The position numbers and the translations under genes were made by a program. Shown here in pieces: positions 44,390 to 55,088 of a stretch of 64,000 nt of DNA. Location of the stretch: the NCBI GenBank assembly GCA_018240465.1, contig JAFEFS010000081.1, positions 30,327 through 94,326 of the forward strand, written 5' to 3'. The notes beneath the pieces are model-generated. The model searched no databases and was not told the DNA's origin. It was given only the letters and a program-made list of their open reading frames with translations. This DNA comes from Pseudomonadota bacterium. Lineage in GTDB: Bacteria; Pseudomonadota; Gammaproteobacteria; Xanthomonadales; Rhodanobacteraceae. The first letter of the stretch is position 1, and each line of letters begins with the position of its first letter.

Positions 44390-45706
44390 ATGTCCGAGCC
44401 TTCAAACAACGAACGTGAAATCTTTTCCCCGAGCCAGCTGGTGCGCCTCGCGCGCGACCTGCTCGAAGACACGTTTCCACTGATCTGGATCGAAGGCGAG
44501 ATCTCGAATTTCTCGCGGCCGGCCTCCGGCCATCTGTACTTCAGCCTGAAGGATGCGCAGGCACAGATCCGCTGCGCGATGTTCCGCAACCGCTCGATGC
44601 TGCTGCGCTTCAAACCGGCGGACGGCACGCGCGTGCTCGCGCGCGCGCGCGTGAGCCTGTACGAGGCGCGCGGCGAATTCCAGCTCATCGTCGAGCATCT
44701 GGAGGAGGCCGGCGAAGGCGCACTGCTGCGCGCGTTCGAGCAGCTCAAGGCGAAGCTCGCCGCCGAAGGCTTGTTCGACGCGGCAAAGAAACGGCCGCTA
44801 CCGTCGTTGCCGCGGCGCATCGGCGCGATCACCTCGGCCACGGGCGCAGCGATCCGCGACGTGCTCAGCGTGCTGGCGCGGCGTTTTCCGCTCGTCGAGG
44901 TCGAGGTGATCCCGGTGCCGGTGCAGGGCAAGGAGGCACCGCCGGCGATCATCGCCGCACTGAACGCGGCCTCGCAGGCGCGGCGCCACGACGTGCTGTT
45001 GCTCGCGCGCGGCGGCGGCTCGCTCGAAGACCTGTGGGCGTTCAACGACGAGGGCGTCGCGCGCGCGATCCGCGCGAGCGCGATTCCGGTCGTCAGCGCG
45101 ATCGGGCACGAGGTCGATTTCACCATCGCCGATTTCGCCGCCGACCTGCGCGCACCGACGCCCTCGGCCGCGGCGGAAATCCTCGTGCCGGATGGCGCCG
45201 CGATCCTGCGCGATCTGCGGCGCGACGAGACGCGGCTGCAAACGCTTGTGCTGCGCCGCCTGCAGAACGCCGCGCAACGCCTCGACCATGCCTGGACACG
45301 CCTGCGCACGCAACACCCGCGCGCGCGCCTGCAGCGCGGCGGCGAACGCCTCGCGCACTTGCGCGCGCGCCTGCAGGCGCAGCATCCACTGATCCGCCTG
45401 GCTCGGCGCGACGAGCAACTCGCCGCGCTGAAGCAACGCTTGCATGCCGCGATCGACCGGCGTCTCGACCGACGCCGACACGAACTCGCCGAACTCGCGC
45501 GCACGCTCAACGCGGTCAGTCCGCTGGCGACCTTGCAGCGCGGTTACGCGATCCTGCTCGACCGCGACAGCGGCGAGGTATTGCGCACCGTCGAACGGGC
45601 GCGACACGCCACCCGCCTCGTCGCACGCCTCGCGGACGGCGAGCTTGCGTTGCGTCACGAACCTGGTAGGCGCGTACGAAATACGCCGCAATCCGGCCAC
45701 GATTGA
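44390..45706 (+). CDS. xseA: Exodeoxyribonuclease VII large subunit
   Basis: 438 residues. An N-terminal OB fold (FPLIWIEGEISNFSRPASGH) is followed by the catalytic domain: LLLARGGGSLEDLWAFNDE and VVSAIGHEVDFTIADFAADL with DLRAPTPSAAAE. A coiled-coil of Arg-rich repeats and the C-terminal LATLQRGYAILLD close it. It forms exonuclease VII with XseB, which is not in this window. The start at 44390 gives the usual short N-terminus. A relic of the CGTCATTCC palindrome precedes it. Confidence 0.97.
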   Translation: MSEPSNNEREIFSPSQLVRLARDLLEDTFPLIWIEGEISNFSRPASGHLYFSLKDAQAQIRCAMFRNRSMLLRFKPADGTRVLARARVSLYEARGEFQLIVEHLEEAGEGALLRAFEQLKAKLAAEGLFDAAKKRPLPSLPRRIGAITSATGAAIRDVLSVLARRFPLVEVEVIPVPVQGKEAPPAIIAALNAASQARRHDVLLLARGGGSLEDLWAFNDEGVARAIRASAIPVVSAIGHEVDFTIADFAADLRAPTPSAAAEILVPDGAAILRDLRRDETRLQTLVLRRLQNAAQRLDHAWTRLRTQHPRARLQRGGERLAHLRARLQAQHPLIRLARRDEQLAALKQRLHAAIDRRLDRRRHELAELARTLNAVSPLATLQRGYAILLDRDSGEVLRTVERARHATRLVARLADGELALRHEPGRRVRNTPQSGHD

Positions 45707-45785
45707 TGCGTACCGCCTTGCGGCGAGAAACCACGGCTGTCTGCTTGCACTCTTCCCCATGCAACGAATCGATCCGGTGACCCAG

Positions 45786-46871
45786 ATGCTGCGCAAATGC
45801 CCGCCTTTCCTTTCCGCTCTCCTCGCACTCGTCGTCTGCGCATCCGCGCACGCGGACGCGTGGCCGACACCAAGTGAGGGCGACTACACGATCAAGGACT
45901 TTCGCTTCGCCAGCGGCGAGACGCTGCCCGAGCTGCGCCTGCACTACCGCACGCTCGGCAGGATCCATCGCGATCGCAAGGGGCACGTCGACAACGCCGT
46001 GCTGATCATGCACGGCACCGGCGGCGCCGGCACGCAGTTCCTCAACGACCACTTCGCCGGGCAACTGTTCGGTCCCGGCCAGCCGCTGGATGCGGCGAAA
46101 CACTTCATCGTGCTGCCCGACGGTATCGGCCACGGCAAGTCGAGCAAGCCCAGCGACGGGCTGCGCATGAAGTTCCCACACTACGACTACGACGACATGG
46201 TCAAGGCCGACCATCGGTTGCTGACCGAAAAGCTCAAGGTCGATCACCTGCGCCTGGTCATGGGCACTTCGATGGGCGGCATGCACAGTTGGGTCTGGGG
46301 CGAAACGTATCCGGACTTCATGGACGCGCTGATGCCGCTCGCTGCGCTGCCGGTCGAGATCGCCGGACGCAACCGCATGTTCCGGCGCATGTTCATGGAC
46401 GCGATCCGCAACGATCCCGAATGGAACAACGGCGACTACACGAAGCAGCCTCGCGGCCTCGCCGACGCGCTGCACATCCTCGTCATCATGGGCTCGGTGC
46501 CGCTGCAATGGCAGAAGGACTACCCGACGCGCGACGCCGCGGACAAGTATCTTGAAGACCGTATCGCCACGCTGATGCAGCAGGACGACGCCAACGATTG
46601 CCTCTATCAGGTCGATGCATCGCGCAACTACGATCCGCAGCCGAAGCTCGGTGCGATCAAGGCGCCGCTGCTCGCGATCAACTCGGCCGACGACCAGATC
46701 AACCCACCCGAACTCGGCATTCTCGAACGCGAGATCCGGAACGTCACGCATGGCCGCGCCATCGTCATTCCGATCAGCGCGGCGACCCACGGCCACAGCT
46801 CGCACACCTGGGCGGCGCTGTGGAAAGATCACCTTGTCGAATTGCTGGCCTCCTCGCGGCCGGCGCGCTGA
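45786..46871 (+). CDS. Secreted MetX-like alpha/beta hydrolase
   Basis: 361 residues with a signal peptide (MLRKCPPFLSALLALVVCAS, cleavage after AHA). The fold is that of homoserine O-acetyltransferase: NAVLIMHGTGGAGTQFLND, GTSMGGMHSWVWGETYP with the nucleophile Ser, NSADDQINPPE as acid, and THGHSSHTW as His. Export makes biosynthetic MetX activity unlikely; a periplasmic hydrolase is inferred. The start at 45786 is chosen for the GGTGA site; an ATG at 45759 lacks one. It ends 20 bases before the stop of the convergent def gene. Confidence 0.87.
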   Translation: MLRKCPPFLSALLALVVCASAHADAWPTPSEGDYTIKDFRFASGETLPELRLHYRTLGRIHRDRKGHVDNAVLIMHGTGGAGTQFLNDHFAGQLFGPGQPLDAAKHFIVLPDGIGHGKSSKPSDGLRMKFPHYDYDDMVKADHRLLTEKLKVDHLRLVMGTSMGGMHSWVWGETYPDFMDALMPLAALPVEIAGRNRMFRRMFMDAIRNDPEWNNGDYTKQPRGLADALHILVIMGSVPLQWQKDYPTRDAADKYLEDRIATLMQQDDANDCLYQVDASRNYDPQPKLGAIKAPLLAINSADDQINPPELGILEREIRNVTHGRAIVIPISAATHGHSSHTWAALWKDHLVELLASSRPAR

Positions 46872-46891
46872 ATTCCACGCGCGCGCGAAAG

Positions 46892-47425
46892 CTACTCGTC
46901 GGCGCCCGGATCGAGGTCGGGGAACAGGATTTCGGTGAATCCGAACTTGGAAAAGTCCGTGATGCGCGACGGATAGAGCCGGCCGATCAAGTGATCGCAT
47001 TCGTGCTGCACGACGCGCGCATGGAAACCTTCGGCCTCGCGCTCGATTTTTTCCCCGCGCGGATCGACGCCGGTGTAGCGGATCAGCGAATAGCGCTCGA
47101 CCGCGCCGCGCAACCCGGGCACGGACAGGCAGCCTTCCCAGCCCTCCTCCTTGTCCTGCGACAGCGGCGTGACCTCCGGGTTGAGCAGGACCGTGCGTGG
47201 TACCGCGGGTGCGTCGGGATAGCGTTCGCTGCGCTCGAAACCGAAGATGACGAGCTGCAGGTCGACGCCGATCTGCGGCGCGGCGAGGCCGACGCCGCCC
47301 GCGGCCTGCATGGTCTCGAACATGTCGGCGACCAGCGCATGCAGTTCCGGGGTGTCGAACGCCGTGACCGGCCTGGCGACGCGCAGCAGGCGCGGATCGC
47401 CCATCTTGAGGATTTCTCGGACCAC
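46892..47425 (-). CDS. def: Peptide deformylase
   Basis: A 177-residue metalloenzyme that removes the formyl group from nascent proteins. All three motifs are intact: [26 protein letters not shown] and [14 protein letters not shown]. The start is GTG at 47425, placed by a perfect AAGGAGG 7 bases upstream. The longer frame to 48232 is a shadow of the ECF sigma gene. The usual fmt partner is not adjacent, so this may be a second deformylase. Confidence 0.96.
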   Translation of the reverse strand: MVREILKMGDPRLLRVARPVTAFDTPELHALVADMFETMQAAGGVGLAAPQIGVDLQLVIFGFERSERYPDAPAVPRTVLLNPEVTPLSQDKEEGWEGCLSVPGLRGAVERYSLIRYTGVDPRGEKIEREAEGFHARVVQHECDHLIGRLYPSRITDFSKFGFTEILFPDLDPGADE

Positions 47426-47593
47426 GCGGCACCTCCTTCGTTCTCGACGTACCCGTTCGGCGCATCCTAACCCCGCCAACGTTTGCTCCGCGTTACATCG
47501 CGCATGGCCGCCGTCGTTTCCGCCGCCCATTCCGGCATCCGCGCAAGCGGTGCCGCTGCCGCGCGCGCGGAATTTGTCGTACCCTGCGCGACA

Positions 47594-48145
47594 ATGGGGA
47601 CCGAGAAGACCGACGAGGAATTGATGCTTGCCTATGCGCACGGCGATGCGCCCGCGTTCGACGCGCTCTACCAGCGTGCGCGCGGCATGCTCTATCGCTT
47701 CATCCTGCGCAGCGTGCCCGAACGCGCCGTCGCCGACGAACTGTTCCAGGACACCTGGAGCCGCGCGATCCAGGCGCGCGCACGCTATCGTATCGAGGCG
47801 AAGTTCAGCACCTGGCTGCTGCAGATCGCGCACAATCTGATTGTCGACCACCTGCGCCGCAAGCGGCCGCAGGCCGACGTCGACGAGACCGAATACGTGC
47901 TCGGCCTGCTCGATGCGCCCGAACACGAGCGGCCCGAGGAAGTGCTGAGCGATTTCGAACAACGCCGGCGTCTGCAACTGGCGCTCGAGGCACTGCCCGA
48001 CGAGCAGCGCGTGGCCTTTCTGCTGCGCATGGAATCGAACCTCGGTCTCGATGAAATCGCGCAGGTGACCGGCGCGGGCCACGAGACGGTGAAGTCGCGC
48101 CTGCGCTACGCCTTCGGCAAAATACGCGAGAGGCTGGCCGAATGA
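47594..48145 (+). CDS. ECF-type RNA polymerase sigma factor
   Basis: 183 residues. Region 2 reads [20 protein letters not shown] and [20 protein letters not shown], with the -10 recognition helix [20 protein letters not shown]. Region 4 is [20 protein letters not shown] to [20 protein letters not shown]. The ATG at 47594 is preferred to a longer start. Its stop overlaps the next gene's start by ATGA, the usual sign of a sigma/anti-sigma pair with coupled translation. It is divergent from def. Confidence 0.92.
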   Translation: MGTEKTDEELMLAYAHGDAPAFDALYQRARGMLYRFILRSVPERAVADELFQDTWSRAIQARARYRIEAKFSTWLLQIAHNLIVDHLRRKRPQADVDETEYVLGLLDAPEHERPEEVLSDFEQRRRLQLALEALPDEQRVAFLLRMESNLGLDEIAQVTGAGHETVKSRLRYAFGKIRERLAE

Positions 48146-49128
48146 GCGACATCCGCAAACCCAGGCAGACCGCATCGCCGGGACAGGACCTCGACGCCGG
48201 ATTCGATGCGTTCCTGCGCGAGAATGATTCACGCATCAAGACGCTGTATCGCAAGCTACCGCATCCGGAGCCGGATACCGAACTCGATTCGCGCGTGCGT
48301 GCGCTGGCGCGCCGGGCCCTGCACGGGCAGACTGCGCAGCCCACGCCGCCCGCACGCGCGCGCCGCTGGCTGCCCGCCTTCGCGACGGCGGCGACGCTGA
48401 TGCTCGTCGCCGGGCTGGCCTGGCGCCTGGTACCACCGCACGCACCATCGCGCGAAGCCCTGCCGATGGCGGATTCCGCGGCACCAACGGCCAGCGCCGC
48501 GGCAAGCGGCAATGCCGCGCCCGTTGCCCAACAACCCATCGCGGCTGCGCCAGCGCCGCAAACGTCGGCCAAGGCCGCGATGCAAGAACCGCGGGATCGT
48601 TACGCGATGGGCGGTGAGGCGAAGGCCGCACCGGACGCCGCTGCCGCGGCGAACGACACGGTCGCGGCGTCACCGCAGCCGGCGGCACCCGCATTCGCAG
48701 CGCGCGCCGACGCCGAACCTGCAGCGTTTCCGCATGCGACCGAAGCGGCTCGCGCGGCGAGCGCTTTGCCTTCCAAACCGGCGCCGTCACCCGCGACGGC
48801 CGCGGCGCCGCGCCTGGCCGCGACCAAAGGCCGCGCCGAAACCACGCCGGAGCACAGCCACGATTCGCTTGCGCAAGTGCGCGGACTCACCATCGACGCC
48901 GATCCTTCCGTCCCGACACGCTATCGCTGGAAGGCGCCGGGCGACGCGGCGACGCCAGCGCGCAGCGGCACGTATCCACCCGACCCGCCGCCGCTGCCCG
49001 GCTGGGTCGAAATCGTGCGCAGGATGCTGCGCGATGGCCATCGCGACGCGGCGAAGCAGGCACTCGCCGAACTGCGCGCGCGCCACCCGGACTACCTCGT
49101 CCCTGGCGATCTGCGCCCGCTCGAATGA
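48142..49128 (+). CDS. Putative membrane anti-sigma factor
   Basis: 328 residues. The N-terminal cytoplasmic part (about 1-72, [20 protein letters not shown]) is followed by one membrane helix ([19 protein letters not shown]) at about residues 74-93. A long Ala/Pro-rich linker (about 100-240) comes next, then a conserved C-terminus [20 protein letters not shown] and [11 protein letters not shown]. It has no zinc-finger Cys set. Position right after an ECF sigma gene, with a 4-base overlap, is the main evidence for an anti-sigma role. The C-terminal motif is shared with known xanthomonad anti-sigma-like proteins by general pattern only. Confidence 0.7.
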   Translation: MSDIRKPRQTASPGQDLDAGFDAFLRENDSRIKTLYRKLPHPEPDTELDSRVRALARRALHGQTAQPTPPARARRWLPAFATAATLMLVAGLAWRLVPPHAPSREALPMADSAAPTASAAASGNAAPVAQQPIAAAPAPQTSAKAAMQEPRDRYAMGGEAKAAPDAAAAANDTVAASPQPAAPAFAARADAEPAAFPHATEAARAASALPSKPAPSPATAAAPRLAATKGRAETTPEHSHDSLAQVRGLTIDADPSVPTRYRWKAPGDAATPARSGTYPPDPPPLPGWVEIVRRMLRDGHRDAAKQALAELRARHPDYLVPGDLRPLE

Positions 49129-49721
49129 GTGTCACGCGCTTCGTACCCATAGCACCGGCGACGCTGCGCCAGGAGGTGAGGAAAAGTATATTTTTGGCAA
49201 ATGCCGCGAATGCCGCCTCGCCCGAAGCAGCGCTCGATTTCATCGCCGCGGTCTCCGACCGCGACGCAACGCACAACTGCTGGGCCTGGCGCATCGGCCA
49301 GCAATACCGCTTCAGCGACGACGGCGAACCGGGCGGCACCGCCGGCCGACCCATCCTACAGGCGGTTGACGGACAGCGCATGGACAACACCGTCGTCGTC
49401 GTCACGCGCTGGTACGGTGGCATCAAGCTCGGCGCGGGCGGCCTCGCGCGCGCCTACGGCGGAGCCGCCGCCGAATGCCTGCGCCTCGCCGCGAAGACGG
49501 AATGGGTGGTGATGTCGGCGGTCGAATTCTTCCTGCCCTTCCCGATCCTGCCACTGCTGCACGCGCGTCTGGCAGAATTCTCGGCGACGATCGAGCACGA
49601 ACGATTCGACGCAAACGGCGCCGTTCTGCGCGTCGGCCTGCCGGCAGCGCGCGTCGAAGCCTTCGACGCCTGGGTCGTCGCTGCGACACGCGGTCGCAGC
49701 GCGGCGCGCCGGGTGGATTGA
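49125..49721 (+). CDS. YigZ/IMPACT-family protein
   Basis: 198 residues. The IMPACT domain is evident: TRFVPIAPATLRQEVRKSIF, then NCWAWRIGQQYRFSDDGEPG and GTAGRPIL, then VVVTRWYGGIKLGAGGLARA. The C-terminal DUF1949-like part follows. Family members bind RNA or ribosomes and the GCN1 system in eukaryotes; the bacterial function is unresolved. It overlaps the anti-sigma candidate by ATGA, giving three coupled genes. Confidence 0.92.
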   Translation: MSVTRFVPIAPATLRQEVRKSIFLANAANAASPEAALDFIAAVSDRDATHNCWAWRIGQQYRFSDDGEPGGTAGRPILQAVDGQRMDNTVVVVTRWYGGIKLGAGGLARAYGGAAAECLRLAAKTEWVVMSAVEFFLPFPILPLLHARLAEFSATIEHERFDANGAVLRVGLPAARVEAFDAWVVAATRGRSAARRVD

Positions 49722-49774
49722 AATCGCGTTTCCCGGCACCATGCTGGCACTGCATTCCTGCCTGAGCCGAGCGC

Positions 49775-51547
49775 GTGTCCGCCACTTCCGAATCCGAAAA
49801 CGCACCACGCAGCCGCTACTCGGCCTTGCCGCTGCTCTGGCCTTATCTGCGGCGCTACCGCGGCCTGGTGGCCGGCTGGCTTGCGTTCCTCACGCTGTCT
49901 TCGCTCGCCACGCTGACCCTGCCCGTCGCCGTACGCGCGATGATCGACCACGGCTTCGTCAACGCGAACCCGGCGGTGATCGACTCCGGTTTCCTCGGCT
50001 TGCTCGGCGTCGCCGGCGTGCTCGCGTTCGCGACGGCCGCGCGCTATTTCTGCATCACCCTGCTCGGCGAACGCACGGTCGCCGACCTGCGCCGGCAGCT
50101 CTATGCGCACCTGCTCACGCTCGACCAGCCTTTTTTCGAGCGCACGCGCGTCGGCGAGCTGACTTCGCGCCTTTCGGCCGACACCGAACTCGTGCAAACG
50201 GTCGTCACCTCATCGCTGTCGGTCGCGCTGCGCAGCGTGGTCACCGCACTCGGCGGCACGGCGATGCTGGTCGCGACCAGCCCGCGCCTGGCCGGCTACG
50301 CCGCGCTCGTGATTCCGCTCGTGATCGCGCCGATCGTGCTGATGGGGCGGCGCCAGCAGCGTCTGGCGCGCGCCAACCAGGATCGCATCGCCGACGCAGC
50401 GGCGATCGCCAACGAAACGCTCAACGCGACCTACGCGGTGCAGGCCTATGCGCGCGAGCCCTACGAGATAGCACGCTACGACGACGCGATCGTGCGCGCG
50501 ATCGCCACCGCGAAGAAACGCATCGGCCAACGCGCGATCCTGACCGCGCTGGTGATCCTGCTGATCTTCGGCGCGATCACGCTCGTGCTGTGGAGCGGCG
50601 CACGCGGCGTGATGGAAGGCCGGCTCAACGTCGGCGTGCTGAGCCAGTTCGTGTTCTATGCGGTGATCGCGGCGGGCTCGATCGGTGGCCTTACCGAGGT
50701 GTGGAGCGAGATCGCGCGCGCCTCGGGCGCGATGGAGCGTATCGGCGAACTGCTTGCGACGCAGCCGTCGATCCGCACGCCCGCGCAACCGGTCGCACTG
50801 ACCAGACCGCTGCGCGGCGAGATTCGCTTCGAGCACGTCGAATTCCGCTATCCGTCGCGCCCCGAAGCACCGACGCTGCACGACTTCAGCCTGACCGTGA
50901 AGCCGGGCGAGACGGTGGCACTGGTCGGCCCCTCCGGTGCCGGCAAGAGCACGGTATTCCATCTGCTGCTGCGCTTCTACGACGCACAGCACGGCGCGAT
51001 TCTCGTCGATGGCATCGATCTGAAGCAACTCGCCCTGCCCGATCTGCGCGGCGCCATCGCGCTCGTGCCGCAGGACACGGTGATCTTCGGCGCGAGCGCA
51101 CGCGACAACATCCGCTTCGGCAGCGTCGGTGCCAGCGACGAAGAAGTGGTCGCCGCGGCGAAGACCGCCGAAGCGCACGACTTCATCGCCGCCCAACCCG
51201 ACGGATACGACACCTACCTCGGCGAGCGCGGCGTGCGGCTGTCGGGCGGGCAGCAGCAGCGCATCGCGATTGCGCGCGCGCTGCTCAAGGACGCGCCTAT
51301 CCTGCTGCTCGACGAAGCGACGAGCAACCTCGACGCGCAGTCCGAAGCCGCGATCCAGCAAGGTTTCGAGCGCCTGATGCACGGCCGCACCACGTTGATC
51401 ATCGCCCATCGTCTGGCCACGGTGCTCAAGGCCGACCGCATCGTCGTCATGGACGCCGGCCGCATCGTCGCCCAAGGTACGCATGCGGAACTGCTGCAGG
51501 CGGGCGGGCTGTACGGCGAACTGGCGCGCCTGCAGTTCGCCGCCTGA
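49775..51547 (+). CDS. ABC exporter half-transporter (MsbA/LmrA type)
   Basis: 590 residues. Six membrane helices (residues 20-310) are fused to a C-terminal ATPase domain: Walker [19 protein letters not shown]-loop VPQDTVIFG, signature [17 protein letters not shown], Walker [13 protein letters not shown] and H-loop IIAHRL. It works as a homodimer to export lipids or drugs. A GTG at 49775 is the start. It lies 53 bases after the YigZ gene; no partner genes tell the substrate. Confidence 0.94.
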   Translation: MSATSESENAPRSRYSALPLLWPYLRRYRGLVAGWLAFLTLSSLATLTLPVAVRAMIDHGFVNANPAVIDSGFLGLLGVAGVLAFATAARYFCITLLGERTVADLRRQLYAHLLTLDQPFFERTRVGELTSRLSADTELVQTVVTSSLSVALRSVVTALGGTAMLVATSPRLAGYAALVIPLVIAPIVLMGRRQQRLARANQDRIADAAAIANETLNATYAVQAYAREPYEIARYDDAIVRAIATAKKRIGQRAILTALVILLIFGAITLVLWSGARGVMEGRLNVGVLSQFVFYAVIAAGSIGGLTEVWSEIARASGAMERIGELLATQPSIRTPAQPVALTRPLRGEIRFEHVEFRYPSRPEAPTLHDFSLTVKPGETVALVGPSGAGKSTVFHLLLRFYDAQHGAILVDGIDLKQLALPDLRGAIALVPQDTVIFGASARDNIRFGSVGASDEEVVAAAKTAEAHDFIAAQPDGYDTYLGERGVRLSGGQQQRIAIARALLKDAPILLLDEATSNLDAQSEAAIQQGFERLMHGRTTLIIAHRLATVLKADRIVVMDAGRIVAQGTHAELLQAGGLYGELARLQFAA

Positions 51548-51590
51548 GCACGGCGGCTTCGTCTCTGCGCGACGGCTCGCGCGCTGCCTC

Positions 51591-54341
51591 TCATCGATGT
51601 GATGACGCTGGCATCGCGGCGCGCCCCGCTGCGGCGATGCGGTGCATCTCCGCGATCCGGTCGGGATGCTTCGCGTCGCTCGCCGCATCGTAGTCGATCG
51701 CCGCCTGCGCCGCTGCGGCGGCCTCGCCGGGCCGTCCCGCGGCGGCGAGCACGCGCGCCTTCAGCACCAGCATGTCGAAGCGCGAGACGCCCTTCGGCGC
51801 AATCGCGGCGTACCTCGGCTCGATCTCGAGAATTTCGCTCGACGCCGCTTCGATGCGCTTGAGCGCGAACAGCGCGGCTGCGCGCCAGTAGCGCGTGTAC
51901 AGCTCGGACTGCAGCATGCCTCCTTTGACCTGCCGGTTGATCGCGAGCACCTGGTCTGCTGACGCGATGGCAGCTTCGTATTTTCCGCCCTGTACCTGCG
52001 CAACGACGAGGATGTCGAGGATGAATGCATAGGCCGGGCTCTGGTCGCCAGTGCGCTTCTTCTGCAACTCAAGCGCCTCGCGCAGATCGCGCTCGGCGTC
52101 GTCGAAGCGCGACAGACGACTCCAGGCGCGCGCACGGAACGCGAGCAGACGCGGGCAGACGTTGTCGTCGATTTTTGCCTTGCGGCAGGTGTCCACGCCC
52201 TGCCCGAACCAGTGCGCGGCTTCCTCGAACTTGCGCTCGCCGAGATAGAGCTTGCCCATGCCGGCAATGCCGTAGAGCGTGCGCGAGTCTTCGTTGCCGA
52301 ATACCGCGCGACGCATGTCGAGTCCGCGGCGCGCGTAGGGTTCGGCTTCGGCGAAGCGCCCCTGCGCGATCAGGAAAGTCCCGTACATGCCGACGTTCCA
52401 TGCGCTCGCCGCATTGGGCTTGTCGAAGAACCGGTCGGCATAGGCGATCGCGTCCTTGTATGCGGTTTCCGCGCGTGGCATGTCGCCGATGGCCTCCGCA
52501 CCGATCGCGATCGACTGGTACAACTCGATGATGCTCTGGCTCGGCTTCGCACCGAGTTTCTGCCACAGCCCGAGCGCCGCGTCGGCCGCATCGATGCCGT
52601 CGCGAAAGCGATGGGCGTCGATCAAGCCGCCGGTCTCGCGGATTGCCGTGTCGAGCAACCTGGCGGGATGTTTCGCCGCGTCGACCGATGCGAGTTCGCG
52701 CGCGCGATGCAGCAGGGCGAGACCGTCGGCTTCCTTGCCGGCGTGGTTCAAGGCGAGACCGAGCGCGACAAGGCCATCGACGCCGATGCCGTCGTTGCGC
52801 GCGAGCAATTGGCCGCGCAGCGGATCGAGCACGGCCACGGCGTCGGCGTTGCGTTCCGTGTCGCCGAGAGCGACCGCACGCAGGATCTTCGCGTTCCACC
52901 ACGGCGCATCGCCGGAGCCGTACAAACGCTCGACCTCGGGCGCGGCGACGTCGAGCAGGCTCAGGCTGCGCGCATTCGCGCCGACGCTGTGCGCGACTTT
53001 CGCCAGGGTCAGCAGCAGGTCGACGCGCAGGGCGTCGGAAAGATCGCCGCGATCGGTCAATTGCCGCGTCGCCTGATCGACGATGTCCTGCGTCGTCGGG
53101 CGTTTGTCGAGCGGCAGATCGGCGCCGGCCGATTCGAAGATGGAGACCAGAAAGTCGCGCACCGCGTTCGCGCGCGCTGCCTGCTGCCGCGCGAGATTCG
53201 CCTGCCACATCGCGACGGCCAGTGCGGCGAACACGGCGAGCGTGAGCAGGGCCGTCGCGGTCACGCCGCCGCGGTGCCGGCGGATGAATTTGCCCGCCCG
53301 GTACCAGCGCGTCGGCGCGTGCGCGGCGACCGGGCGGCCGCGGAGATAGCTTGCGACGTCGTCGGCGAGCGCATCGGCCGAGGCGTAGCGGCGTCCGGGT
53401 TCGGCGGCCAGCGCCTTCATCGCGATGTTGTCCAGATCGCCGCGCAGCACGCGCATGCGCGCGGCATCGACCGCCGCCGCACTCGGCTGCGCTACCCGAT
53501 CGTCGACACGCACCTCGCGCAACGCCCGCCCGCTGATGAGCTCATGCAGAACGCAACCGAGACCCCAGATATCCGTCGCGGTGGTCACGCTGCCGCCGTT
53601 ACGCTGCTCGGGTGCTGCGTAGGCGGGCGTGTACGCCTGCGTCGCGGTCGCATCGCCACTGTCCGCATCGAGCAGTTTGCCGATGCCGAAGTCGAGCAGC
53701 ACGGGTGTACCGTCTTCGCGCACGAGAACGTTCGCCGGCTTGATGTCGCGATGCACGATCAGATGCTGATGCGCATGCTGCACGGCGCGGCAGATCTGCA
53801 CGAACAGTTGCAGGCGCGCGGGAATGTCCAATGCGGCGGTTTCGCACCAGGACAGCAGCGGCGCGCCGTTGACGTATTCCATCGCCAGATACGGCGTGCG
53901 ATCGGGCGTTTCGCCCGCGTCGAGCAGACGCGCGATGTTCGGATGATTGAGTTCGGCCAGCAGCGCGCGCTCGCGCGCAAGGCGTTCGCGCGAGGCGGCG
54001 GTCGGAATGCCGCGGATCAGCTTGAGCGCGACCTTCTGCGGGGTGTCGCCGAGCAGGCGTTCGGCCAGCAGCACGGTGCCCATCCCGCCCGCGCCGAGTT
54101 CGCCGAGGATGCGATAGGCGCCGATCTGCGTCTGCATCGGTGCAGGCATGCCGGTCACCGCATCGAGCGCGACATCGAGAAAGCCCGTGTCCTGCGCATG
54201 CCGCGCGAGCAGCCGCTCGACTTCGGCGACGATCTGCGCGTCGGGCTCCTGCGTGGTCAGGAAATCGCGCCGCTCGTGCGCCTGCCGTTCCAGCGCGGCA
54301 TGGAACAGCGTTTCGATGCGCGAGAATCGTGAACTGTCCAA
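51591..54341 (-). CDS. Ser/Thr protein kinase with membrane helix and TPR sensor domain
   Basis: 916 residues. A kinase domain spans about residues 75-340: GELGAGGMGTVLLAERL (P-loop), VALKLIRGI (ATP Lys), LIVHRDIKPANVLV (catalytic), LLDFGIGKLL (DFG) and AYAAPEQRNG. One membrane helix follows at about 357-380 (ATALLTLAVFAALAVAMW). The rest is a TPR-rich region of some 500 residues, predicted outside the membrane. It is the partner of the ECF sigma gene just upstream (65-base gap). In related bacteria such kinases phosphorylate or otherwise activate the linked sigma factor; that is inferred here. Confidence 0.92.
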   Translation of the reverse strand: MDSSRFSRIETLFHAALERQAHERRDFLTTQEPDAQIVAEVERLLARHAQDTGFLDVALDAVTGMPAPMQTQIGAYRILGELGAGGMGTVLLAERLLGDTPQKVALKLIRGIPTAASRERLARERALLAELNHPNIARLLDAGETPDRTPYLAMEYVNGAPLLSWCETAALDIPARLQLFVQICRAVQHAHQHLIVHRDIKPANVLVREDGTPVLLDFGIGKLLDADSGDATATQAYTPAYAAPEQRNGGSVTTATDIWGLGCVLHELISGRALREVRVDDRVAQPSAAAVDAARMRVLRGDLDNIAMKALAAEPGRRYASADALADDVASYLRGRPVAAHAPTRWYRAGKFIRRHRGGVTATALLTLAVFAALAVAMWQANLARQQAARANAVRDFLVSIFESAGADLPLDKRPTTQDIVDQATRQLTDRGDLSDALRVDLLLTLAKVAHSVGANARSLSLLDVAAPEVERLYGSGDAPWWNAKILRAVALGDTERNADAVAVLDPLRGQLLARNDGIGVDGLVALGLALNHAGKEADGLALLHRARELASVDAAKHPARLLDTAIRETGGLIDAHRFRDGIDAADAALGLWQKLGAKPSQSIIELYQSIAIGAEAIGDMPRAETAYKDAIAYADRFFDKPNAASAWNVGMYGTFLIAQGRFAEAEPYARRGLDMRRAVFGNEDSRTLYGIAGMGKLYLGERKFEEAAHWFGQGVDTCRKAKIDDNVCPRLLAFRARAWSRLSRFDDAERDLREALELQKKRTGDQSPAYAFILDILVVAQVQGGKYEAAIASADQVLAINRQVKGGMLQSELYTRYWRAAALFALKRIEAASSEILEIEPRYAAIAPKGVSRFDMLVLKARVLAAAGRPGEAAAAAQAAIDYDAASDAKHPDRIAEMHRIAAAGRAAMPASSHR

Positions 54342-54406
54342 GCAAGCCTCGAAGCGTTGTCGAACCCTAGAAACGCAGAACCGGGCTCGCGCCCATCACG
54401 AAGTTT

Positions 54407-54952
54407 TCATTGCAGCCGCTCGCGCAGCCAGGCGCGCGCGAAACGCAGGTCGCGCTCCACCGTGGGCACGGAAACGTCGAGCGTCTGCGCGATCTCCTCC
54501 TGCGGCAAGCCAAGCAGCAACGACATTTCGACGACGCGGCATTTGCGCGCATCGAGCGCTTCGAGTTCGGCCAGCGCGCGTTCGACGCCGAACCATGCTT
54601 CCGGCCCGGCCACGGCGATGCCGGCAGCGGCGGCGAGGCTGATCGTGGCGAGCCCGCTGCCGCGTTTCTCCGCGTGATCGCGGCGCAGCGCATCGATCAA
54701 GGCCTGGCGCAGGGCAAGCGCAACCGTGCGGAAGAAATGCACGCGATCGACCGCATCGAGCGGCCTCTGCAACAGGCGCAGGAACGCTTCATGGGCGAGT
54801 TCGGTGGTTTGCAGCGGCGCGCCGCCGCCGGCAAGCCGCCGCGACGCCATCGCGCGCAGGTCGGCATAGACCAGATCGGCGAGCGCGCGCGGCGCGGCTT
54901 CGTCTCCGGCGCGCCACGCGGCGAGGAGGTCGGTCACGCTGTCGGCGCGCAT
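54407..54952 (-). CDS. ECF-type sigma factor paired with Ser/Thr kinase
   Basis: 181 residues. Region 2: LADLVYADLRAMASRRLAGG, LQTTELAHEAFLRLLQRP and VHFFRTVALALRQALIDALR. Region 4: LEALDARKCRVVEMSLLLGL and VSVPTVERDLRFARAWLRERL. The pattern is that of the planctomycete/xanthomonad kinase-linked ECF group. No anti-sigma gene is next to it; the kinase downstream on the same strand is the probable regulator. Divergent from the di-haem oxidoreductase across 136 bases, which could be its target promoter. Confidence 0.9.
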   Translation of the reverse strand: MRADSVTDLLAAWRAGDEAAPRALADLVYADLRAMASRRLAGGGAPLQTTELAHEAFLRLLQRPLDAVDRVHFFRTVALALRQALIDALRRDHAEKRGSGLATISLAAAAGIAVAGPEAWFGVERALAELEALDARKCRVVEMSLLLGLPQEEIAQTLDVSVPTVERDLRFARAWLRERLQ

Positions 54953-55088
54953 GCGAATGATGGCTCCCAGGACCCATTTGCGTAACGGTGAAGTAGCGGC
55001 AACCCACCGCTACGTTTCCCTCGCCGTTTCGCCCCTTACGTCCGGCCGGGGCAGTCTACATCAGCATTTGCAACGGGAGCATTCCACG

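Noticed and set aside
45786..46871. Annotation as homoserine O-acetyltransferase (metX)
   Set aside because: It carries a signal peptide, which does not fit a cytoplasmic biosynthetic enzyme.
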